64,000 nt of DNA from Wenzhouxiangella sp. AB-CW3 (lineage in GTDB: Bacteria; Pseudomonadota; Gammaproteobacteria; Xanthomonadales; Wenzhouxiangellaceae): contig NZ_CP061368.1 of the NCBI RefSeq assembly GCF_014725735.1, positions 2,185,225 to 2,249,224 on the forward strand, written 5' to 3'. The notes below the pieces were generated by a model that saw only the letters and a list, made by a program, of their open reading frames with translations, did no database searches and was not told the origin of the DNA. The stretch's first letter is position 1. Each line of letters starts with the position of its first letter. Of the stretch, positions 54,984 to 62,486 are shown piece after piece. The position numbers and the translations under genes are program-made.

Positions 54984-55038
54984 CTAAGAAGCCTCTGAAC
55001 AACTCTGCGCGGAGCGCGACGAGTTGTTCAGAGGCTTC
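54984..55038. repeat. 17-bp perfect inverted repeat between chaC and the S10 peptidase gene
   Basis: gaagcctctgaacaact (54988-55004) pairs perfectly with 55022-55038 over a 17-base loop. The 5' arm with its flank (54984-55003) nearly repeats 49536-49555. It lies between convergent genes, so it can terminate both; the size and recurrence suggest a small mobile or REP-like element. The region 54894-54983 shows nothing else. Confidence 0.75.
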
Positions 55039-55063
55039 CTTACCCTGCCATGGCACCGAAACC

Positions 55064-56566
55064 TCAATAACGGGCCGGCTCACCGCCGGTCATCGAGTCG
55101 CGGATGAACTCGCGGATGTGCTCGTTGGAGGTGGCCAGGTCTTCCTGGCGCAGGTACATCATGTGTCCGCTGCGGTAGCCTTCGAAGCGCATGCGGTCGC
55201 CGACCTTGCCGCTGCGGTCCATGTTCCACATCACGTACTTGGCCGAGAAGTAGTCGGTGGCCCCGTCGTAGTAGCCCGATTGCACCAGCACCTGCATGAA
55301 GGGGTTCTCGCCCATGGCGCGCCGGAGGTCCTCGCCGGTGGTGTCGTTGTCGCGGTTCCAGGGGTGAACCGGCCCGAAAATGTTGTACTTCAGGTCGGTC
55401 TCGTATCCGAGATGCTCGCGCAGGTAATGATTGATCGCCGGCGTGAAAGCATGGTTCCAGGCTGTCAGGGCCGGGTCGTGATCGTAGCGGTCGCCCGCGT
55501 CCATGCGATCGATCCCGCGGTAGCGCGAGTCCAGCCGGCCGACGGTCAGGCCCTCGTCGCGCAACAGCTCCTTCCAGTAGAAGTTCACCGGAAGGGTCAG
55601 GTTGTGATTGATCACGTGCTGCTTGTCGATGCCCGAGTAACGGGCTACTTGGGCGGCGATCTCGTCGCGCGTTTCACTGTCCAGGGAACCACCACGAGCG
55701 ACCGCCGGCAGGTATTTGTCAATGGTGAATTCTTCGACCCGGGGCAACAGATCGTAAAGGTCGAGTGCCTGCAGGTCGGACTCCAGCGCCTCGTGATACC
55801 AGGCGGTGGCCGCATAATACGGCAGCTTGAGAATCTCCGAGCGCGGCGGCATCGCCGGCGGCTCCAGGCCCAGCCCGGTCGGCGAGACCAGGATCACGCC
55901 GTTGACGAACATCCAGTGCCGGCTCTGCAGCTCGCGCGCCAGTCCGGCCACGCGGGTAGTGCCATAGCTCTCGCCCTTGAGGTACTTCGGCGAGGTCCAG
56001 CGACCGTGACGGGAGACGAAGTTCTCGATCCAGCCGGCCAAGTATTCAACATCGGCCTCGACACCGAAAAACTGATCGCGATCAACGTCTTCACCCACTT
56101 TCCTCGAAAATCCGGTATTGACCGGATCGACATAGACGATGTCGGCGACATCGAGAATGGAGTGCTCATTCTCGGTCACGCCGTAAGGCTGAACGGGATA
56201 GCCCTCGTCGTCGACCCGCAGAAAGCGCGGCCCGGTGTAGCCGACATGCATCCACACCGAAGCCGAGCCCGGCCCGCCGTTAAATGAAAACACCAGCGGC
56301 CGCTCCCCCACGTCCTCGACATCGCTGCGCCGATAGTAGACATAGAACAGCGAAGCCACAGCCTCGCCCTCCTCGCCCCAGACCGGCTGGGTGCCGGCAG
56401 TCGCCTCGTAGCGGATGCGCTGCCCATCGATGGTGACCTGGTCTTCCGTGGTCACCGCACTTTCGGGATCAATGGCTCTTTGAGGGAGCGGGGAATCCGC
56501 CCAGGCAGAAGAGAGAATCAGGGAGAAAACAATTGCAAGTATGTTGAACAGGACGATGTTTTTCAT
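55064..56566 (-). CDS. Serine carboxypeptidase, peptidase family S10
   Basis: ATG 56566 gives 500 aa with a signal peptide ending at 'LILSSAWADS'. The S10 landmarks are 'LVFSFNGGPGSASVWMHVGYTGP' (oxyanion region; cited to locate), the nucleophile serine in 'KGESYGTTR', the aspartate in 'SGYYDGATDYFSAKY' and the histidine in 'YRSGHMMY'. Bacterial members are exported peptidases that remove C-terminal residues at acidic pH. It fits the proteolytic content of the window (two metzincins, amidohydrolase). It is monocistronic, with its 3' end near the 17-bp inverted repeat; proA lies 111 bases upstream in the same direction. Confidence 0.93.
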   Translation of the reverse strand: MKNIVLFNILAIVFSLILSSAWADSPLPQRAIDPESAVTTEDQVTIDGQRIRYEATAGTQPVWGEEGEAVASLFYVYYRRSDVEDVGERPLVFSFNGGPGSASVWMHVGYTGPRFLRVDDEGYPVQPYGVTENEHSILDVADIVYVDPVNTGFSRKVGEDVDRDQFFGVEADVEYLAGWIENFVSRHGRWTSPKYLKGESYGTTRVAGLARELQSRHWMFVNGVILVSPTGLGLEPPAMPPRSEILKLPYYAATAWYHEALESDLQALDLYDLLPRVEEFTIDKYLPAVARGGSLDSETRDEIAAQVARYSGIDKQHVINHNLTLPVNFYWKELLRDEGLTVGRLDSRYRGIDRMDAGDRYDHDPALTAWNHAFTPAINHYLREHLGYETDLKYNIFGPVHPWNRDNDTTGEDLRRAMGENPFMQVLVQSGYYDGATDYFSAKYVMWNMDRSGKVGDRMRFEGYRSGHMMYLRQEDLATSNEHIREFIRDSMTGGEPARY

Positions 56567-56677
56567 GAAAAAGACCAGTCGTGGAATAAACGGCACGTTA
56601 CGAACGAATGATTGTAGAACATGCGCTGTCCAGATTTATGAAACCGCAGATGAACCCGGATTATGCACCACCCCGCG

Positions 56678-57931
56678 TCAGGATCGGGTCTGACCGCTGC
56701 CGAAGACCCGGTACTGGAAGGTGGTCAGTTGTTCCACGCCCACCGGACCGCGGGCGTGCAGGCGTCCGGTGGCAATGCCGATCTCGGCACCGAAACCGAA
56801 CTCGCCGCCATCGGCAAACTGGGTCGAGGTATTGTGTACCGCGATCGCGCTGTCGAGCCGCACCAGAAAGGCAGCGGCGACTGCCTCGTCGGCCGCGATG
56901 ATGCCATCGGTATGACCGGAACCATAGTGCGCGATATGCTCCAGCGCCTCATCCGGCCCATCCACCACTTTCATCGCCAGGATGGCATCAAGGTACTCCG
57001 TCGCCCAGTCTTCCTCGCTGGCTTGAACCAGACGCGCATCCAGATCACACAGCGCTTCATCGCCGCGCAATTCGCATCCCAGCTCGGTCAGCCGCTCGAC
57101 AAGCGCCGGCAGCATCGGGAGTGCATCGCTGTCGATGAGCAGTGTTTCCAATGCACCGCAGATACCGGGGCGACGCATCTTGGCGTTGGCCACCACTTCC
57201 ACCGCCATCTCCGCTTCGGCCGAAGAGTGGATGTAGAGGTGATTGTTGCCATCCAGGTGCGCGAGCACCGGCACACGGGCATCGGCCTGCACCCGGGCCA
57301 CCAGACGCTTGCCGCCGCGCGGTACCACCATATCCAGCCATTGATGCGCCCTGAGCATGGCGCCGACCGCCTCATGGTCCTGGGTCGGCAGCATCTGCAC
57401 CGCACCCTGATCGACATCGGCTGCTTCCAGCCCTTCATGCAATGCCGCCAGGATGGCCCGGTTGCTGGCAACGGCTTCCGAGCCACCACGCAGGACCACC
57501 GCGTTACCGGATTTCAGGCACAGGCCGGCGGCATCGGCGGTGACATTCGGCCGACTCTCGTAGATCACCCCGATCACGCCGATGGGAACCGCCACCCGCT
57601 GAATCCTGAGGCCATTGGGCCGGGTCCACTCGGCCAGCACCCGGACCAGCGGATCGGGCAAATCGGCAATGGCCTCCAGCCCGTCGGCCATGGCGGCAAT
57701 TCGCTCTGCCGTAAGTTCCAGCCGATCCAGCATGGCGCCGGCCAGACCGCGCTCTCGGGCGGCTTCCAGGTCTTGCTTATTGGCAGCCATCAAGTCGGCT
57801 TGGTGATTGCGGATGGCCGCGGCACATCGGCGCAACGCTTGCGCGCGATGTTCACCATCAAGTGCCGCCAGGCTGCGGGTCGCCTGGCGCGCGGCCTTGC
57901 CGAGTTTCTCCATCAAATCGTCAAAACCCAT
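56678..57931 (-). CDS. proA: Glutamate-5-semialdehyde dehydrogenase (gamma-glutamyl phosphate reductase)
   Basis: ATG 57931 ('MGFDDLMEKLGKAARQA') gives 417 aa, the normal length. The ALDH-superfamily catalytic cysteine is in 'RRPGICGALETLL', and NADP-binding blocks include 'RPNVTADAAGLCLKSGNAVVLRGG' and 'DMVVPRGGKRLV'. It reduces gamma-glutamyl phosphate in proline synthesis. proB lies upstream in the same direction, but separated by 207 bases containing a large imperfect inverted repeat, which is an unusual spacing for proBA. Confidence 0.96.
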   Translation of the reverse strand: MGFDDLMEKLGKAARQATRSLAALDGEHRAQALRRCAAAIRNHQADLMAANKQDLEAARERGLAGAMLDRLELTAERIAAMADGLEAIADLPDPLVRVLAEWTRPNGLRIQRVAVPIGVIGVIYESRPNVTADAAGLCLKSGNAVVLRGGSEAVASNRAILAALHEGLEAADVDQGAVQMLPTQDHEAVGAMLRAHQWLDMVVPRGGKRLVARVQADARVPVLAHLDGNNHLYIHSSAEAEMAVEVVANAKMRRPGICGALETLLIDSDALPMLPALVERLTELGCELRGDEALCDLDARLVQASEEDWATEYLDAILAMKVVDGPDEALEHIAHYGSGHTDGIIAADEAVAAAFLVRLDSAIAVHNTSTQFADGGEFGFGAEIGIATGRLHARGPVGVEQLTTFQYRVFGSGQTRS

Positions 57932-58011
57932 TGGACTAAATATCTTCTCTCTAACTGGTTGGAATGACACCCTTCTGACAAGGCGAATGCAATGACACTG
58001 GCACAGCGTGT

Positions 58012-58086
58012 CGGCCCCAAGTGGCAGGAACTGCTGAAGGCCTCGCCACCGCGTCGAACTGAAGCAGTTCCTGCCGCTTGGGGTCG
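58012..58086. repeat. Imperfect 24-bp inverted repeat between proB and proA
   Basis: 58012-58035 is complementary to 58063-58086 at 22 of 24 positions; the two remaining pairs can be G-U in one transcript orientation. The loop is 27 bases. The hairpin lies in the 207-base proB-proA gap, on the path of the minus-strand transcript, and could attenuate proA or be a REP-like element. The flanking ~60 bases on each side show nothing else. Confidence 0.75.
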
Positions 58087-58138
58087 ACCTCGAAGCCAAA
58101 GAAGGTCAGGAGGCAAGAGTCAAGTAAAAGCGGGTAAC

Positions 58139-59275
58139 TCAAAACAGCACCAGATCATCCCGATGCACCAGGGGGCCTCGCCCCGCTTCGTCGAGCACCT
58201 CGGCAATACGGTCGCTGCTCAAACCAACGATACACCGCGCCTGCTCGGAGCGGTAGCCGCACAACCCCTGCCCGCACGGTCCATCGGGGCCGACCAGGGT
58301 GACCAGGTCTCCGCGCCCGAATTCGCCATGCACCGCCTGCACGCCAACGGCCAGCAGGCTGGAACCCGATTGCAGTGCGGCCAGCGCACCGGCGTCGATA
58401 TCCAGTCGGCCCGCGGGCTGCTGCAGCGTTCTCAACCACTGTTTTCGAGCAGCCTTCGGCCTGGAGCCGGCAACGAGCAGCGTGGCCGGCGCTTCCTCGA
58501 TCAGTCCGCCCAGCGGATCATCTGGCAGACCGGAAGCCAGCAAGACATGCGCCCCCGCCTCAGTGGCAATGCGCGCCGCCCGGAGCTTGCTGATCATGCC
58601 GCCGGTCCCCACGCCATCAGACCGAGGTGCACCGGCCAAGGCTTCGATGTCTTCATTGATCGATTCCACGCGGTCAATACGGCGGGCATCGGGACTGGTG
58701 GTCGGATCAGCGGTATACAGGCCATCGACATCGCTGAGCAACAGCAATAGCCTCGCGCCCAGCAACTGCGCCACACGTGCGGCCAGGCCGTCGTTGTCGC
58801 CAAAGCGGATTTCCTCGGTCGCCACCGTGTCGTTCTCGTTGACGATCGGCACGATGCCACGCTCCAGCAACATTTCCAGGGTGGCGCGGGCATTGAGGTA
58901 GCGCGGACGATGCTCGAGATCACCCAGGGTCAGCAGCACTTGGGCAGCAGTGCCGCCATGCCGAGCGAAAGCCTCGGCCCAGCTTCGCGCCAGATGAATC
59001 TGTCCGACGGCAGCTGCCGCCTGCGCCTGGGCGAGAATGCGCGGCCGACCAGCCAGACCCAGCGCCTCACGCCCCAGCGCGATGGCCCCGGAAGACACCA
59101 CGATAGCCGGTCCGCCACGAGCCACCAGCCGGCTGACCAGCGTATAGATCCAGCTTTTGCGCAACCGACCGCGCCGGTCGATCAGCAAGGATGAACCGAC
59201 CTTAACCACCAGCAGCTCACGGCCGGATTGGAGTTGTGCGCGCATTGCCGACGCAGGCGAACGTTCACCTGACAT
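58139..59275 (-). CDS. proB: Glutamate 5-kinase
   Basis: ATG 59275 ('MSGERSP') gives 378 aa; a TTG/ATG eight codons upstream is less likely. The amino-acid-kinase domain shows 'LLVVKVGSSLLIDRRGRL', 'AIVVSSGAIALG', 'VPIVNENDTVATEEIRFGDND', 'LLSDVDGLYTADP' and 'GTGGMISKLRAARIATEAG'. A C-terminal PUA domain follows ('GSSLLAVGVQAVHGEFGRGDLV'). It catalyses the first step of proline synthesis and is normally feedback-inhibited by proline. It begins 30 bases after the phospholipase-type gene ends on the same strand. Confidence 0.96.
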   Translation of the reverse strand: MSGERSPASAMRAQLQSGRELLVVKVGSSLLIDRRGRLRKSWIYTLVSRLVARGGPAIVVSSGAIALGREALGLAGRPRILAQAQAAAAVGQIHLARSWAEAFARHGGTAAQVLLTLGDLEHRPRYLNARATLEMLLERGIVPIVNENDTVATEEIRFGDNDGLAARVAQLLGARLLLLLSDVDGLYTADPTTSPDARRIDRVESINEDIEALAGAPRSDGVGTGGMISKLRAARIATEAGAHVLLASGLPDDPLGGLIEEAPATLLVAGSRPKAARKQWLRTLQQPAGRLDIDAGALAALQSGSSLLAVGVQAVHGEFGRGDLVTLVGPDGPCGQGLCGYRSEQARCIVGLSSDRIAEVLDEAGRGPLVHRDDLVLF

Positions 59276-59305
59276 GTGCGATCCCGTCTGTTGTGCCAAC
59301 GCCCG

Positions 59306-60592
59306 TCACAGATGCCATCCAATGGTCATCGTCAGCCAGCCCAGAAAACGACGGGTCCAGGCTCGATCTTCCCACCTTTCCAGATCATAGCCTTCCGTCC
59401 GCTCCAGATCGCGATCGAACTGCGATGCCAGCGTCCCGGCCAGCTCGCGGTCCATGATGATGGCATTGGTTTCGTCGTTGAGACGAAACGAGCGATTGTC
59501 CAGGTTGGACGACCCGATCGAGACCCAGTAGTCATCCACAATGTAGAGCTTGGCGTGGTACTTCGAGGGCTGGTATTCGTGAATGCGGACGTTCGCCTCC
59601 AGCAGCTTTCCCCATCGATTCCTGGAGGCCTCGCGAACAGCGGTGCTGTAATGCTCGGCGGTGGGCAGCAGGATATCCACCTCCACGCCGCGCTCGGTCG
59701 CATCCAGCAAGGCATCCATGATCATGTCGTCGGGATAGAAGTACGGAGTCGCCAGGCGAATATTGTCACGGGCACCGGCAAAAGCCAGCAGCAGCATCAG
59801 CCGGATCCGGTGCGTTCCCTCGCTTGGCGAGCTGTTGACGACCTGCACCTCGAGTTCACCGGCATTTTCGAGCAGCGGGAAGTACTCGGAGCCGTAAAGC
59901 AGTTTCTTCCTGGCATTCAGCCAGTTCTGCATGAAAGCATTCTGCAAATGTGCCACTACCGGCCCCTCGAAGCGGTAGTGATTCTCCCGGTAACCGCCAT
60001 CGTCCGGATGCCCCTGCCACGGATCGGCCACGTTGGCCCCGCCGGTAAAGCCGACTTCTCCATCCACGACCAGCAGCTTCCGATGGGTGCGATGATTGAA
60101 ACGCGACAACTGGTACCAGGACGGTCTTCGCCAGCGCACCACCTCCACTCCGGCGTCCTCCATCCGGTCGAACTTGTCTCGACTGGCCTGGATGGAACCG
60201 ATGTAATCGAAAATGGCGTGGACCGAGACCCCACGCTCGGCGGCACTGGCCAGCGCCTCGGCAAAGTCAGCGCCAATCTCCTCTCCCCAGTACTCATAGG
60301 TTTCAAAGGTGATACTGCGCGTTGCGTTCTCGATGGCCTCCAGCTTGGCAGGATAGATCTCCTCGCCATTTTCGAAGATCTCGATGCGATTGCCCGCCAC
60401 GACCGCACCTCCGAGAGTGACCGTTTGCAGATGCCGAAACTCCTCGCTATCGACCGCCGGAACGTCGGCAAGTGGTTCGGCCACCCGCATCGGCTCCGGC
60501 ACCGCATTGAAAAAGAGGAGAAACGAAAGCGCCGTTACAAGGACCGCAGCCGATGCCGAAATGATCAGCCATTTCCGGGTTTTTCGAGTCAT
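59306..60592 (-). CDS. Phospholipase D-family (cardiolipin synthase-like) membrane protein
   Basis: ATG 60592 starts 'MTRKTRKWLIISASAA', a single N-terminal membrane anchor (about residues 8-28); a longer frame is not protein-like. Two HKD motifs are present: 'HRTHRKLLVVDG' with 'GFTGGANVAD', and 'KYHAKLYIVDDYWVSIGSSN' with 'NLDNRSF'. The layout resembles ClsB/ClsC-type cardiolipin synthases, which join phosphatidyl donors to make cardiolipin; other PLD-family transferases are possible. It lies between hipA and proB on the same strand. Confidence 0.88.
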   Translation of the reverse strand: MTRKTRKWLIISASAAVLVTALSFLLFFNAVPEPMRVAEPLADVPAVDSEEFRHLQTVTLGGAVVAGNRIEIFENGEEIYPAKLEAIENATRSITFETYEYWGEEIGADFAEALASAAERGVSVHAIFDYIGSIQASRDKFDRMEDAGVEVVRWRRPSWYQLSRFNHRTHRKLLVVDGEVGFTGGANVADPWQGHPDDGGYRENHYRFEGPVVAHLQNAFMQNWLNARKKLLYGSEYFPLLENAGELEVQVVNSSPSEGTHRIRLMLLLAFAGARDNIRLATPYFYPDDMIMDALLDATERGVEVDILLPTAEHYSTAVREASRNRWGKLLEANVRIHEYQPSKYHAKLYIVDDYWVSIGSSNLDNRSFRLNDETNAIIMDRELAGTLASQFDRDLERTEGYDLERWEDRAWTRRFLGWLTMTIGWHL

Positions 60593-60675
60593 TAGCGCAT
60601 TCCGCCGGATATTCGGCCGGTTACAGATCAATCCTGCACGGTACTGCCATGGTGGCACACGATCAAGAACATACA

Positions 60676-62001
60676 TCAATAGCCCGACTTTCCGGGGCTG
60701 ACGTCCTCGGCACGCAGCAATTGCTCGATACGGCGTGCAGTCGCTGCCGGCAATCCGGCACGGCTGGCGTAGTGCGGCCAGTCCAGCAGACAGGAGCGGA
60801 CCTCGTTGAAGATCAGCCGCTCCCGGCCCCGCTTGAGCCCGGCGGCAGCGGCCAGTGAGCGGAAATCATCAAAACTGAAGTGATCGCGTCGACCATTGAG
60901 CGTCATCTGGTGGCGGGCCGTCCAGTCACCTTCCGGGTTGTAGCTGAAAACCAGGTCGAAGACCGGCGAAAGGCGCCATTGGCCGTGCCGATCCATCAGG
61001 AAAGCAATGTTCTTGACATGATCGTCCTGGTTGCGGCCGAGGATATTGAAAACGGCGCGACGATAGAACTGTTCCAGCTCGGACATGGACAAGCCAAGCT
61101 GACGCATGATCTGAAAGGCCTGCTCATAACTATAGGCACCCGGCAGGTTGTAGTCGAAGTGGGCCATGGCACACAGCGACTGCATGTGCAGCTTGCCGCC
61201 ATCGGATGTCCGATCAAATCGCCGGGTCATGAAATGCCGGCGGCCGTTCTCCTCGAGCAGGCGGCACTCAGTCATCTCAATCCCGGCATCCACAGCCATC
61301 AAGTGATAGGCATACTCAATGGCACCATATCCCTGCGGATCATCCAGCTCGCGATCACGGTTGCCGCTCACGCCATCGAACTTCAGCAACCAGTGCTCGA
61401 ATCCCGCGCCGTGATCGACCTGGCCGGAACGCACTTCGCCGGTCTCGGGATTCCAGGCCACGACCGCCTTGGCCCTGGCACCGCCAGCCGAGGTCCCCAC
61501 GCGCAGGATATCGGCCATGGCCTGTTCGCTGGTGTCCTCGCCGAAACTGGCCTGCAGCTCATCGCGCTGACTGAGCACCTCAGACGCCAGCTCGACCAGC
61601 GCATCCACCTCGAGGTGACGTGACTCACGAGCCTTCGGACCAAGTCGAGGCTCGAACTCCAGTGCGCCCATGCCGCGCCGGCCGGTATAGCAGAGGCGCT
61701 CGACCGCATTCATCGAGCCGGGTGAGCGCCCCTGCCGGGCCAGCCAGGCATTGATCAGCAGATGGCCGAACTTGTCGGGCAGCGAGTCGGCCAGCAACCC
61801 GGGCAAGCCGTGAAATGTCTGCCGGGACAACTCGGGAAAGCGGAAGACCCGATCAGACAGCGGCATGGTCAGCGGAGCGACCTCGATCCCGCTGCCGATG
61901 AATGCAGGCGCGTACTCGAAAACGGCCGTCTGCTCCCCGTCCATCAGGGCAACGGCACCAATGGTGCGCCCCCACAGCCGGACTTCGGCTACCGTACTCA
62001 C
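60676..62001 (-). CDS. hipA: HipA-family serine/threonine kinase toxin
   Basis: The GTG start at 62001 overlaps the antitoxin stop by four bases. The 441-aa protein contains the N-terminal HipA subdomain 'LWGRTIGAVALMDG' and 'LADSLPDKFGHLLINAWLAR', the ATP-binding loop 'VGTSAGGARAKAVV', the lysine-bearing 'EHWLLKFDGV', and the catalytic/Mg segment 'ILGRNQDDHVKNIAFLMD' then 'WRLSPVFDLVFSY'. In E. coli HipA phosphorylates GltX and promotes persistence. All kinase elements appear intact, so it is expected to be active. It is longer and more divergent in the middle than K-12 HipA, as in many HipA homologues. Confidence 0.93.
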   Translation of the reverse strand: MSTVAEVRLWGRTIGAVALMDGEQTAVFEYAPAFIGSGIEVAPLTMPLSDRVFRFPELSRQTFHGLPGLLADSLPDKFGHLLINAWLARQGRSPGSMNAVERLCYTGRRGMGALEFEPRLGPKARESRHLEVDALVELASEVLSQRDELQASFGEDTSEQAMADILRVGTSAGGARAKAVVAWNPETGEVRSGQVDHGAGFEHWLLKFDGVSGNRDRELDDPQGYGAIEYAYHLMAVDAGIEMTECRLLEENGRRHFMTRRFDRTSDGGKLHMQSLCAMAHFDYNLPGAYSYEQAFQIMRQLGLSMSELEQFYRRAVFNILGRNQDDHVKNIAFLMDRHGQWRLSPVFDLVFSYNPEGDWTARHQMTLNGRRDHFSFDDFRSLAAAAGLKRGRERLIFNEVRSCLLDWPHYASRAGLPAATARRIEQLLRAEDVSPGKSGY

Positions 62002-62354
62002 TCGGACTCACCCCAGGCCCAGGACCCAGCCTCCCGCACCTGTTGCTCATCATCGCGCTTGCGTACCCGTTGCGGCAGCTTGCCGCCCTGCTTGAGCAGG
62101 GTCATCGGACGCACGGTTTCGGCCGGAATCATGGCATCGAGCGCCGGCATCAGCTCCAGCACGCGCAGCAGCCGGACCACACTGGTCATCTGCGCCGACT
62201 GCCCCGCCTCGATACGTTCGACCGTGCGCTTGCCCACACCGGCCCGTTCGGCCAGCTCGGCCTGACTCAGACGAAGCGCCAGCCGCCGCTGCGCCAGCCG
62301 CCGCCCCAGCTCGGCCAACACCGCTTCATCGGACATTGTATTTGCAATACTCAT
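61998..62354 (-). CDS. hipB: HipB-like XRE-family antitoxin
   Basis: This 118-aa protein has a helix-turn-helix in 'ALRLSQAELAERAGVGKRTVERIEAG' (about residues 25-55; quoted only to locate it) and a charged tail ('QRVRKRDDEQQVREAG'). A second start, ATG 62336, is possible. It precedes hipA with a 4-base overlap, the usual antitoxin-toxin order, and should repress its own operon through the operator-like inverted repeat upstream. Confidence 0.87.
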   Translation of the reverse strand: MSIANTMSDEAVLAELGRRLAQRRLALRLSQAELAERAGVGKRTVERIEAGQSAQMTSVVRLLRVLELMPALDAMIPAETVRPMTLLKQGGKLPQRVRKRDDEQQVREAGSWAWGESE

Positions 62355-62365
62355 GGCGCCACTTA

Positions 62366-62401
62366 TGACGATTTATGGCGATATTTTACATTTAATCGTC
62401 A
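62366..62401 (-). promoter_or_regulatory. Candidate hipBA operator
   Basis: tgacgatt (62366-62373) and aatcgtca (62394-62401) form an 8-bp inverted repeat with a 20-base A/T-rich spacer, just upstream of the antitoxin start. The distal arm overlaps a TTGACG -35-like hexamer for the minus strand. The sharp A/T-rich composition marks the promoter. Confidence 0.5.
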
Positions 62402-62425
62402 ATTTTTGCGACTTACAAGAAATCC

Positions 62426-62457
62426 TTCTCTGTGATCTCTGTGTCTCCGTGGTGCAT
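62426..62457. repeat. Dispersed repeat, second copy
   Basis: Read on the minus strand this segment repeats the 49556 element (atgcaccacggagacacag onward, ending cacagagaa), with a small internal difference (at versus tg). It sits between the amidohydrolase stop and the hipBA promoter. Confidence 0.75.
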
Positions 62458-62486
62458 TCTTTGCTACAGCAAGCGGGAGAAAGCCC

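Noticed and set aside
54887-60595. Long plus-strand frames 54887-56287, 56663-57967 and 59276-60595
   Set aside because: They lie opposite well-recognised S10, proA and phospholipase D-family genes.
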